This document shows positions 10,804 through 24,218 of a stretch of 45,330 bases of DNA, in pieces (the first letter of the stretch is position 1; every line of letters begins with the position of its first letter). Made by a program: the position numbers and the translations under genes. The stretch is from Acanthamoeba sp. SK_2022b (lineage: Eukaryota > Discosea > Longamoebia > Acanthamoebidae), in contig JANDJZ010000453.1 in NCBI GenBank assembly GCA_027943245.1, positions 1 through 45,330 on the forward strand, written 5' to 3'. The notes beneath the pieces were generated by a model. The model was not told the DNA's origin. It saw only the letters and a program-made list of their open reading frames with translations, and did not search any database.

Positions 10804-12269
10804 GATTGGCCGGGACGAGCTCAGCCGTACCATCTACCACTTTCAGAAGGCGCGCAGCCAGATGCACGAAAAGGTCAACGAGGTCATGCGCAAGCGCGCT
10901 GTCCTCACTCCCCGGCCGTCCGCGCGCGCGAACAGCGGGTCATTCCAGTCGCCGCCACAATTCGGTGGTCACCTCTACCTGCCCATCTCCCTTTTCATCG
11001 ACCGCGGTGAGCTCTCGCTGCCCGTGAGCATGCGCGTCCTGCAGGCTGCGCTGGTGAGCGTGGGCGGCCTTCGCGCCGAGCGGCTCTCGCTCAAGCTGCA
11101 GGCGCTGCGCGAGATGACCGAGCGCATGCGTGAAACGGCCACCTACGCCGCATACAATCGTGTGAAGACCATGCGACGCAACCCTGCCCCCATCCTGCCG
11201 GCTCCGCTCAAGGCTTCCTTCACCGCCTGCGGTTGTCTCGTGCAGCTTCACTTGGTACACCCTACACGGAGCTGTCTTTTTGTTTAAATTTGAATTTAAA
11301 TTATTTTTATTATTTTTATTTGCTTTTATTATTCATTTTCTTTATTTATTTGGGCTCCACTGATGCTTGAGTTATTGTAGGACCGGGGCACGCCGATATT
11401 TGTTGTCCATCCTGAACGTGCGTAGCGCCACACTGCGCAACGAGGCACCATCAACACAACATACACCACAAACAACTTGACACCACGACACGAACACGTC
11501 GTAACTTCTCTTTCCCCCCCCCCCCGTCTGTTCGTTCTCCAGGGCGCGTGGCGACCACGGCAGAGCCCATCGAGCCTGGCGAGACGCTGCTGTGGGAGAA
11601 CAGGCTGGCCATCTCCTTCGCCTTCAATCCTCAGAAGGCGAAGGCGCCGCAGCGCGCGCATGGTTGGTCGGCTTCTCGCCGGGCCGTCCCTGGAGCGCAA
11701 GGGCCCGAGGGGCGCTACTTCGTGCGCCGCCTTCAGCCCAAGGACTACAACTGGTCCGCCCAACTGTACGCTCTCTCCGCCCCTCGGCCTCGGGCTTTCC
11801 TCTGTTTGTTTTTGGAAGAGGGGCTTGGCTGCCTCGAGCTGACGTCTTCACGCGACACGACGTACAACAAACAAGTGTGACGGCTGCCAGGGAGGCCCCC
11901 GCAGACGTTCGTGCCGCCATGCCTGTCCTCGTAGACGATCGTGGTACAGTTGGATCACAGCTGCGACTTGTTTGTTTAGACGCAAATGGGCTTAACGCGT
12001 TCCTCCCTTCACCACCCTCCCCTCCCCCCCCAATCGGTCCGGAAGACCGTATCCTTGCGATCCCCACGGTTGGGTTCTACACGAGAGACGACCTGGAGGT
12101 GAGCACTGCGCCCGTCTTCCCGCTGACGGCGGAGCCCTCGCCCTACGCCATGCCGGAATGCCCCGCGACCAGGATGAACGCACAGCAGAAATTCGACCTC
12201 CTCCTTGAGCAACTAGGCCAGTTTGACGATCTGGCCGTCGGCGACCAACGACCACAGCGCCCGTCGTGA
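9088..12269 (+). CDS. tilS: tRNA(Ile)-lysidine synthase (TilS-like), probably mitochondrial
   Basis: Exons 9088-9457, 9550-9604, 9684-9793, 9886-10037, 10134-10388, 10536-10655, 10805-11254, 11381-11417, 11543-11765, 11891-11943, 12046-12269; 682 residues. The N-type ATP-pyrophosphatase PP-loop is AVSGGPDSMAL, with SGGPDS near residues 128-133. It is followed by VLALTVDHGLRPDSSDEAE, TAHQLEDQVETFIMRL and the DPTNQNMNFHRNRIR motif, all typical of TilS. The C-terminal part contains PVLVDDRDRILAIP, like bacterial TilS tails. TilS converts the wobble C of tRNA-Ile(CAU) to lysidine. The first 110 residues are Arg/Ser/Pro-rich with few acids and contain RRLFST, a typical mitochondrial presequence cleavage region. 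The 37-nt exon 8 is needed to keep phase. The long C-terminal region after the PP-loop domain is larger than in most bacteria. Confidence 0.9.
10460..10527. repeat. (TG)n microsatellite in intron 5 of the TilS gene
   Basis: About 34 TG units directly before the acceptor at 10534-10535. Confidence 0.95.
10739..10801. repeat. (GT)n microsatellite in intron 6 of the TilS gene
   Basis: About 31 GT units ending three bases before the acceptor AG at 10803-10804, so the tract takes the place of a polypyrimidine tract. Confidence 0.95.
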
Positions 12270-12524
12270 TCTGTCACTGCCTGTCACAGGATATGGGAAT
12301 ACATTAATTTTTGTCGACGACCATGGCGGCCGGTTAAATCTGAGCAAAATGGGAGAAAGGGCACCAGCAAAGGCGCAAAGGCGAATTTCGAAGAAGCCTG
12401 GCAAGGCGATGACACAAAACCGGTGCTGGGCGAATGGTCATCACAATCAACAGCTGCGAACTGCACAGCCAAGCGACAATACCCGACAAGGATCACACTC
12501 TCTACAAACCAGGATACTACTAGC

Positions 12525-12893
12525 ATGTCGCTTAACAGACACACCGATAGCATGAGCCAGACCGAGCGTACGATGGCACAGCCATCCCCGGTGCAAAGCA
12601 ACTTTGTAGGACTTGGCTGGGGCCTTGTGCTGGGTGCTTCCTTGGGCGGCTACCTCGGCTACAGTACGTTTCATAGCGTCTTCTTCACCATCCTCCTTCC
12701 ATGTGATAGCAGCTGACCAGCCTTCTCGCCACTTACAGAGGCGGGACAGAGCGAGGAGTTCAGGACCAGGATGGGCCAGTACCGACAGGAGTGGGGCACT
12801 AGGATGTCGGAGTGGTATGCTCAACAGAGCACCACGTGGGCCAAGCGCTACCAGACCTGGAGCGACAAGAACAGCGGGATCGTCGAGGCCTGA
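12525..12893 (+). CDS. Small single-span membrane protein with glycine-rich helix
   Basis: Exons 12525-12663 and 12739-12893 encode 97 residues. A polar N-terminus leads into FVGLGWGLVLGASLGGYLGY (about residues 27-46), a hydrophobic helix with glycines every two to four residues, then a basic/aromatic tail (RMGQYRQEWGTRMSEWYAQ, WAKRYQTW) that looks amphipathic. Such glycine zippers drive helix packing, for example in the MICOS subunit Mic10, but the classical two-helix Mic10 layout is not present and no family is claimed. Two later in-frame Met codons (residues 10 and 17) could be the true start. It ends 64 bp from the convergent minus-strand gene. Confidence 0.7.
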
Positions 12894-12957
12894 GACCCTT
12901 GGTGTAGCGCTTTCTCTATGTACATAAAAAAAGACCATTGCTCCATCCACTGCGGGC

Positions 12958-14072
12958 TCACTCGGCCTGCCCTGGGCTGGTCGCAGCGGCTTGTAGCGCG
13001 ACCTCTGGTGGCTGATCCGGGCCGGTCTCGACGCCTGGCTGCTCGTGTGGCGGGTGAGGCCGTTGTTCGTCTTGCGCCGCTGTGGCATCGGCGTCGGCAG
13101 GCCGGCTCTCCTCCTCCTCTTCACCCTCCTCCCCCTGTGTATTGTCGAATCGATCGACCATGGACTGACAATACTCCTGGAACAGCACGCCTGGGCAGGT
13201 CGACACGATCGTGAGGACACTGCGCACGATGGAGTCACTGCCAGTCGGCCGTGGCGAGGGGTACCGAGGGCCAAGAGGGAGGAGGAGTGGAAGAGCTTGC
13301 GGGGCATGGTCGTGCGGCTGGCCTTGTGGTGGATGTATTGGTACAACTCCTTCCACAGCACCACCATCATAACCAACAACAGCAACAAGAGCAACAACAC
13401 GTCAGCCCTTCAATGCACGAGTCGAGGAGTCGAGGAAGGACGGGAGGAGTACCCGCGGTGGCAGGTTGGCCGCGTCGATGAAGTGCTCGAGGCCCAGCCG
13501 ACCCTCCCTGGTGTCCTTGAAGTCCCTCCGCCTGAACCTGAGCTTTAGGGGCTGCCTGCTACACCATCATCACTTTCAGATGCAATAATTGAACGATTCA
13601 TCTTGGACGAGGTTTGGAAGTGGTACCTGCTCGGTTTTTCGCCGTCAAGGTCTTGAATGCTACTGTCGTCAATGCTGGCGTTGGAATCCTCCATTTCGAG
13701 ACTTTCCAATTGCGTCTCTTCGTCTTCATCCAGGCGCCTCCGTTTGTTCGCCCGCCCCACCCCTGGCACAATCGTTGCTCTCTTCTCGAGGAATTGCTGG
13801 CACACCTCCAGCGCTGCTTGTAGTGAGCCCGCCTGGCGCACAACAAGCTGATCGAGGTACTGCACACACCGCTGTTGAAGCTTGGATGCCAGGTTCGTAA
13901 GCACAATCTTCGCTCCATTCCACTGCAAGCCCCTCGCCCAGCCCCACTCCGATTTTACCGCTGCCAATTTCTCCTCGTCGGTCCATGTGTACCATTCTTC
14001 GTTACTCAGAACCCTAGTGCCCACGGCCCTATAGATGTAATGGGTCCGTTTCAGTGTCCCATCTTCTTCCAT
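12958..14072 (-). CDS. Unidentified, probably nuclear protein (288 residues)
   Basis: Exons 14072-13627, 13555-13453, 13349-13265, 13190-12958; the phases agree only when the last intron runs to the acceptor before 13190. The start MEEDGTLKRTHYIYRAVG is preferred to an upstream Met at 14210, because the latter would overlap the start of the divergent GCP4 gene. Visible parts are an N-terminal globular region (EEWYTWTDEEKLAAVKSEWG), a helical stretch, a basic patch ANKRRRLDEDEE that fits a nuclear localisation signal, LKLRFRRRDFKDTREGRLG, and a Glu-rich then Pro/Gln-rich C-terminus. I do not recognise a family. Alternative in-frame acceptors exist three bases apart for exons 2 and 3. Confidence 0.65.
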
Positions 14073-14161
14073 GCTCCAAATTGAACTTGACAAAAGAACA
14101 AAGGTTGGATTTGCTTTCGCGCCAAATTTGTCTGAAGAGAAATTTGAATCCGCACAAGACG

Positions 14162-14975
14162 ATGCTGCTGGGCCAGTTTCAGGCTCGGTTGGTGGGCCAC
14201 CCGCCTTCATCGACGGGCCAAGCTGTCGATTTGAGACAAGGGCATCTACTTGAATTGGGCAACATATACCACCGGCTACGACGATTTGCAGGGGCGGGCC
14301 TCAACTCGCTGACGAGCGCCGCAGGTAAAGAACTCGCCCTTGGTCCTTCCTGCCCTCGATCTCTCACTTCTGCACCTCTTTCTAGGGCAATACAATCGCG
14401 CCTTCTGCCGTGAGTTGAGCGCGATTTTGCACGAGTACAGCCGAGATGTGTTGAATCTGGGTTCCCTGCCCGAACGCGAGGTGCCCATCTCCGAGCTCGA
14501 GGTCAAACTGAGCCAGGTGCACACCCTACTCTCTCCTCCATCTGTTGTAGTTCGCTTAGCTCGCGCGAGTTAACAACGAACGTCGTGTCCCCCATCGTCA
14601 TCTCCTTCCTCAGCACGTGAGTGTGCTGCCGGCCTTGGACCGGTTCGTGGCCGAGAGAGCCCGGAGCAACGACGACGGGACCGCCCTGCTCAACGCTCTG
14701 CATCGGGCCAGCTTCTGCGGCAACGACGACATCCAGCGCGCCATCGCCAGGCACGCCCACGCCACACTCCCCGGCCACGGCCACGGCCACAGACGCGGCT
14801 CACCTCACGCGGCTCTGCGCATGCGCGCAGGTTGCAGAAGGCATGTCACGGGGTGCTCTTTCGCTACATTGCGGCGTGGACCGTCTACGGACGGCTCGTG
14901 GACAACGGCAACGAGTTCTTCATTCGCCCCGCCTACTCCGCCACCGGCCACCACGGTCTCTCCCCTCCCTCCCTC

Positions 14976-15073
<98 letters not shown>

Positions 15074-15546
15074 CGGTGTTGCTGACGAGGCAAGCGTGGG
15101 CGCGTGTGATCGATGCAGAGGAGGTGGCGTTGGAAGAGGCCCTGGTGCCCGAATACATGAGCCTGCTCCTGTGTCGCCAGATCCTGTTCATCGGCAAGGT
15201 GGCCTCTCCCCACCACCCGAGCTCGCTCCTTGCGATGGCTGCTTATACGTGCGCGCGTGTGCGTGTGTGCGTGTGCGTGTGCGTGTGTGCGTGTGCGTGT
15301 GCGTGTGTGCGTGTGCGTGTGCGAAGGCGTGTCGGTTGTTTGGGCAGTCGAGCGGAGACCAGGCGTGGAGGGACGACACGCGCCTCCTCTCCGCGCGTCT
15401 GGCGGCCCTCGCCCGCGTCGAGCGATTCGATCTGCGCGCCGTGGAGGAGACCGTCCACGCCACCCACCGCAGCCTCACCTCCCACTTCTCCCGCTGGCTA
15501 CTCCACCACGCCGACCTGCCCGCCCACCTCAGCGTATCTTCCCCCT

Positions 15547-15577
<31 letters not shown>

Positions 15578-16571
15578 CGCGCGCGCGTTGTTGGGTTGCT
15601 GACACTGCGCGTCGCGTGCAGGCGCTGCGTGACTTCTACTTGCTGGGCCACGGGGAGCTCTACAACAGATTCCTTGAGCAGGCCCAGCCCTTCCTCAACA
15701 AGCCGCCCACCGACGAGGCCGAACGAGGTCCACCCGCACTCCCTCCCTCACCCACTCGCCCACTCCACCGACGGAGCGTTAAGCCGGCGGGTGCGCGCAG
15801 AGGTGGGGAAGCTGTGGCGCGATGCGCTGGCGGTCACGGGCGCGAGCGCAGCCGGCAAGAAGGCGAGCCCGCTCGTCGATGTCCGACTCGTGCTCCCGCG
15901 GGCCAAGAACAACCCCTCAGCCTTCCTCGGTACACGTGTCATGCGTGTCATGCGTGTCATGCGTGTCATGCGTGTCATGCGTGTCATGCGTGTCATGCGT
16001 GCGTGTGCGTGTGCGTGTGCGTGTGCGTGTGCGTGTGCGTGTGCGTGTGCGTGTGCGTGCCGTGCCGTGCCGTGCCGTGCCGTGTCGTGTCGGTACTGAT
16101 GCGGGTGCGGGCGCCTCAGGCTGGGACGCGTTGAAGCTGAGCTGCGAGTTCAAATCCAACGTCGGCCTATCGATGCTCTTCAACGACGACATCACCGATA
16201 GGTGCGCGCACCCGCGCCATATCGCGCGTGATGATCACCATTTATCGCTCACACACACGCGCACACGCACGCGTGGCACGCGCGCAGATACAACGAGCTG
16301 TTCCGATTCCTGCTGCGACTGCGGCGCGTGCAGATGGACCTCGAGCGCGTGTGGGTGGCGCAGAAGCAGTGGAAGCGCCACCCGCCGCCGCAGAAGGGCG
16401 CACCGACCGGGCCCGACGACAAGACCGCGGTGCGGCTGGCCTGCCTGCTGCGGCTCGAGATGTCCTTCTTCGCCGACGGCCTCCTGCACTACATCCAGGC
16501 ACTCTCCCTCTCCCTCTCCCTCTCCCTCTCCCTCTCCCTCTCTCTGCTCGCTTCACACGCTTTTCGCTGAC

Positions 16572-16637
<66 letters not shown>

Positions 16638-17180
16638 GACGTGATCGACGTGGAGTTTGGTGAGATGTGCAGAAACCTCGGCGGGGAGGCCAAGGGCGGG
16701 ACGGATGTGGAGGAGGTGGTGGGCCTGCACGAGACCTTTCTGCGCAAGCTCGCCGTCTACTGCGCCTTCGCCGACATCCCGTCCATACACGCGTCCCTGA
16801 CCCAGATCTTTGCGCTCGTACACGCTCCTCCTCGCGCCATACACGCTCGCCGCCACCACTACTGCCACAACGCGACATTCAATCGCATTGACCCTGTGTT
16901 TGTGTGTGTCGCGTCGTTGCGTGTGGGGGTGGGGCTGCAGTCGCAAGCGTTTGCCAACTACGCCACGTCAGACGGGCGGCCGTCGGGCGCCCACGTGCCG
17001 ACGCTGGGGGCGTTCGTGCAGGGCTTCCGCCAGCACCGCACGTTCGTGGTGGGCGTCCTCACGGGCCTGCTGGGCCAGAAGGGCCGCTCCGCCTCCGGCC
17101 TCCACTTCTCGGGCCTTCTCCTTCGCTTCCAGTCGTCGGCCACCACACCTCCCCCTTCCCTATTCGCTTCTTCGACTTGA
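14162..17180 (+). CDS. Gamma-tubulin complex component 4 (GCP4-like)
   Basis: Exons 14162-14324, 14386-14516, 14614-14750, 14831-14955, 15119-15198, 15327-15533, 15622-15727, 15801-15929, 16120-16201, 16288-16498, 16638-16817, 16941-17180; 596 residues. Similarity to GCP4 is clear in QYNRAFCRELSAILHEYSRD, RQILFIGKACRLFG, LRDFYLLGHGELYNRFLEQA, WDALKLSCEFKSNVGLSMLF, YNELFRFLLRLRRVQMDLE and HFSGLLLRF. The family binds gamma-tubulin through the C-terminal GRIP2 half and packs sideways through GRIP1 in the microtubule-nucleating ring. The length fits GCP4 (about 650), the smallest member. Introns 3 and 10 begin with GC rather than GT; no usable GT donor exists for intron 10 before a stop. Five introns are filled with simple repeats. 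The start is 89 bp from the divergent gene, and the 3' end is 125 bp from the convergent PARG gene. Confidence 0.9.
14979..15073. repeat. (CA)n then (GA)n microsatellite in GCP4 intron 4
   Basis: About 30 CA units followed by GA units, upstream of the acceptor at 15117-15118. Confidence 0.95.
15249..15323. repeat. (GTGTGC)n-type repeat in GCP4 intron 5
   Basis: Interspersed GTGC/GTGT units run up to the acceptor AG at 15325-15326, with no pyrimidine tract. Confidence 0.9.
15546..15588. repeat. (TG)n-(CG)n tract in GCP4 intron 6
   Basis: TG units change into a (CG)n run; both are alternating purine-pyrimidine and so prone to left-handed DNA. Confidence 0.9.
15936..16092. repeat. Three adjacent tandem repeats (9-, 6- and 5-mer) in GCP4 intron 8
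   Basis: Seven copies of GTGTCATGC (15936-15998) pass into (GTGTGC)n and then into (GTGCC)n ending GTGTC-GTGTC. Each unit is a small variant of the one before. All lie inside the intron 15930-16119. Confidence 0.95.
16503..16634. repeat. (CTCCCT)n and (TG)n tracts in GC-AG intron 10 of GCP4
   Basis: A hexanucleotide CTCCCT run (16503-16547) and about 30 TG units (16575-16634) fill the intron; the acceptor CAG follows directly. Confidence 0.95.
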
Positions 17181-17305
17181 TGATGATGATGACAGCTCTC
17201 ATCGTCGTCGTCATCATCGTGTATGTACATAACAACAGAGCACATGAGCTAGTAAACCAGTCAATACACGTCTTGTTGTTCGACCCAAGATCACACACAC
17301 GGGGG

Positions 17306-21340
<4,035 letters not shown>

Positions 21341-21644
21341 TTTCTATGGGGACAAAGAAAACGCTGCGCCATACAAACTCAACGGTTGAATTCTTCGAAT
21401 AAAATACAAAATTGTGTTAAACATTTTCTTTCCTTCTCGAATTTAGACTCATTTTCTCTTCTTTTCTTATTGTTATTTTTGTGATTGGACGACTTACAGA
21501 AAGCACAGCGAAAACCGGTAGACGGTTTTCCATTGGGTGGAAGCCTGACCGTTTTTTGGCGTAGCCGATAAAGAGGCACAGAGAGCAGAAGCATCAACTT
21601 GAAAGCAACCCACCAAGCACCTCATCTCTCAACCACACAACAAG
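21341..21644. promoter_or_regulatory. Divergent PARG / histone H2B promoter region
   Basis: 304 bp between the two starts. It holds the 34-bp histone element (21482-21515), a second ATTGG box (21532-21536), TGACCGTT (21546-21553) and a TATA-like GATAAAGAGG (21567-21576) 78 bp before the H2B ATG. Confidence 0.6.
21482..21515 (+). promoter_or_regulatory. Shared histone promoter element, copy 1
   Basis: It begins TGATTGGACGACTT and ends GAAAGCACAGCGAAAAC; 30 of 34 positions match the copy at 23296-23329. It contains an inverted CCAAT box (ATTGG). A second ATTGG box starts at the same distance in both copies. Confidence 0.75.
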
Positions 21645-22127
21645 ATGTCGTCGACCCCGAAGAAGACTGGAGGCAAGGCGCCCGCCAAGAAGCCCGCTGA
21701 GTCCGGTGCTGAGGCTGCCGAGAAGAAGACCACCGGAGGCAAGAAGGCCGCCGCCACCAAGAAGGTGGGCGTCAAGAAGGCCGCTGGCGAGGGCAAGAAG
21801 GCTGCCAAGGGCTCCAAGAAGAACTACCAGTCCTACTCGACCTTCATCTACAAGGTGCTCAAGCAGGTGCACCCTGACACTGGTATCTCGAACAAGGCCA
21901 TGGCCATCATGAACTCGTTCGTCAACGACATCTTCGAGAGGATCGCCCTCGAGGCTGGCCGTCTTGCTCGCTACAACAAGAGGAACACGATTTCCTCTCG
22001 CGAGATCCAGACTGCCGTGCGTCTTCTGCTTCCTGGTGAGCTCGCCAAGCACGCCGTGTCGGAGGGTACCAAGGCCGTGACCAAGTACCAGTCGAGCCTC
22101 GGCTCCACTGCCTCGCAGGACGAGTAA
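21645..22127 (+). CDS. Histone H2B (copy 1)
   Basis: Intronless, 160 residues, while most genes nearby are rich in introns. The N-terminal tail is longer than in animals and full of Lys/Ala ([31 protein letters not shown]). The fold follows canonically: [59 protein letters not shown] and the C-terminal [13 protein letters not shown] helix, which carries the Lys usually ubiquitinated. It pairs with H2A in nucleosomes. The C-terminus extends past the usual end ([12 protein letters not shown]). The only residue difference from copy 2 is Thr29 (Ser in copy 2). Confidence 0.98.
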   Translation: MSSTPKKTGGKAPAKKPAESGAEAAEKKTTGGKKAAATKKVGVKKAAGEGKKAAKGSKKNYQSYSTFIYKVLKQVHPDTGISNKAMAIMNSFVNDIFERIALEAGRLARYNKRNTISSREIQTAVRLLLPGELAKHAVSEGTKAVTKYQSSLGSTASQDE

Positions 22128-22202
22128 GCGATCGCTTTTGTATATCTTCCAATCACTTCACTATGTGTACAGTGCGTCTCTATTTAACGATTAAAAAACC
22201 GA

Positions 22203-22208
22203 AATAAA
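22203..22208 (+). terminator. Poly(A) signal of H2B copy 1
   Basis: AATAAA 76 nt after the stop codon. Confidence 0.6.
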
Positions 22209-22732
22209 CAACTCAAAACCTATACGTTACGCTTCTCCTGCCTTCACCTCCCACTCAAACACGCGCCTTTCGTGCACTACAAAACCAAGTCTTTTGTTCG
22301 CCCCTGTTTGAAATGTCGACCAGCTTCAAGTATCTGGCGATTACTAGCTACCTGCCCTTTCATCTCGAGCACATTGGCGGTAACAGAGGCTGGCCATACC
22401 GAATCTCCTCATCAAACTCGCACAGTGATCACGACATACTCACGAAGACTATTATTAGTGCTTGGTCGGTAAATTCGCACTCTGCTATCAGCGTCATCAT
22501 CTCACCACCACAAAAGGGTGTATGCGATGCTCCCAGCGAATGCGGCGTGATGCCACCATCTAACGGCGCAGTGGTTTGAATATTTCCCGCGCAAAAGCAG
22601 GCTAGCCGTTACGCCGGTTGTAGATGCGGCATGCGGCACCGCAGCAAACTTGAGGTGTGAGAACTTCTAGGGTAGTAAACTATGAGCAATTCAGTGGCCG
22701 TAAAGAACGTGAGAGGTTGTAGATGTACGAAT

Positions 22733-22738
22733 TTTATT
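22733..22738 (-). terminator. Poly(A) signal of histone H4
   Basis: AATAAA on the minus strand, about 90 nt after the H4 stop codon. Confidence 0.6.
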
Positions 22739-22826
22739 CAATTGTTCTTTAGATAACTTAGGGGAGAACTCTTCTCTCCCGATCGGAATGTACAAGCGAC
22801 CTACAATCTCTCTGCTTCGTAGATGC

Positions 22827-23484
<658 letters not shown>

Positions 23485-23967
23485 ATGTCGTCGACCCCGA
23501 AGAAGACTGGAGGCAAGGCGCCCGCCAAGAAGCCCGCCGAGTCCGGTGCTGAGGCTGCCGAGAAGAAGAGCACTGGTGGCAAGAAGGCCGCCGCCACCAA
23601 GAAGGTGGGCGTCAAGAAGGCCGCTGGCGAGGGCAAGAAGGCCGCCAAGGGCTCCAAGAAGAACTACCAGTCCTACTCGACCTTCATCTACAAGGTGCTC
23701 AAGCAGGTGCACCCTGACACTGGTATCTCGAACAAGGCCATGGCCATCATGAACTCGTTCGTCAACGACATCTTCGAGAGGATCGCCCTCGAGGCTGGCC
23801 GTCTTGCTCGCTACAACAAGAGGAACACCATCTCTTCCCGCGAGATCCAGACTGCCGTGCGTCTTCTGCTTCCTGGAGAGCTTGCCAAGCACGCCGTGTC
23901 GGAGGGTACCAAGGCCGTGACCAAGTACCAGTCGAGCCTCGGCTCCACTGCCTCGCAGGACGAGTAA
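23485..23967 (+). CDS. Histone H2B (copy 2)
   Basis: Intronless, 160 residues, identical to copy 1 except Ser29 for Thr29. The nucleotide sequences differ at only about a dozen positions, nearly all synonymous, and similarity stops a few bases after the stop codon, while the promoters share only short blocks. An upstream in-frame extension to 23299 is open, but it runs through the TATA box and the 34-bp element and is not coding. A poly(A) signal AATAAA is at 24121-24126. Confidence 0.98.
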   Translation: MSSTPKKTGGKAPAKKPAESGAEAAEKKSTGGKKAAATKKVGVKKAAGEGKKAAKGSKKNYQSYSTFIYKVLKQVHPDTGISNKAMAIMNSFVNDIFERIALEAGRLARYNKRNTISSREIQTAVRLLLPGELAKHAVSEGTKAVTKYQSSLGSTASQDE

Positions 23968-24120
23968 GCGATCTACCCGGACGAATCAAGCAGGAATCGG
24001 AGGACATCGACGGAGAAGCGAAGCGAACGAAGTGTTTTTCCCACGAAGAGTTTGTGATGAACGCGCTGATGGCGTGCGTCGTACAGAGTGTATAGCAGCC
24101 CAATCTGAACTAAATGAAAC

Positions 24121-24126
24121 AATAAA
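24121..24126 (+). terminator. Poly(A) signal of H2B copy 2
   Basis: AATAAA 154 nt after the stop codon and about 90 nt before the nicastrin start. Confidence 0.55.
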
Positions 24127-24218
24127 AACAAAACAAAATCCACTCCACCTCGAGTTTTCTGAGCTCTTTTCCTTCAGCCGCTTTCCTTGCAATAATCAAC
24201 ATAATCGGAGCGGGCTGG

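Larger units (their letters stand above)
22128..22826. other. Intergenic region between convergent H2B-1 and H4
   Basis: 699 bp. Poly(A) signals are at both ends (AATAAA 22203-22208; its complement at 22733-22738). No histone 3' stem-loop, tRNA or 5S gene was recognised. A plus-strand frame of 88 codons (22313-22579) has no recognisable features. Confidence 0.5.

Noticed and set aside
14073..14210. Upstream start (14210) for the 288-residue protein
   Set aside because: It would overlap the GCP4 first exon on the other strand; the Met at 14072 is a reasonable start.
15936..16092. Regular repeats resembling a CRISPR array
   Set aside because: Units are 5-9 bp without spacers, inside a eukaryotic intron.
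22128..22826. Possible RNA gene (tRNA, 5S rRNA, snRNA) between H2B and H4
   Set aside because: I looked for A/B boxes, cloverleaf pairing and 5S-like sequence and found nothing convincing.
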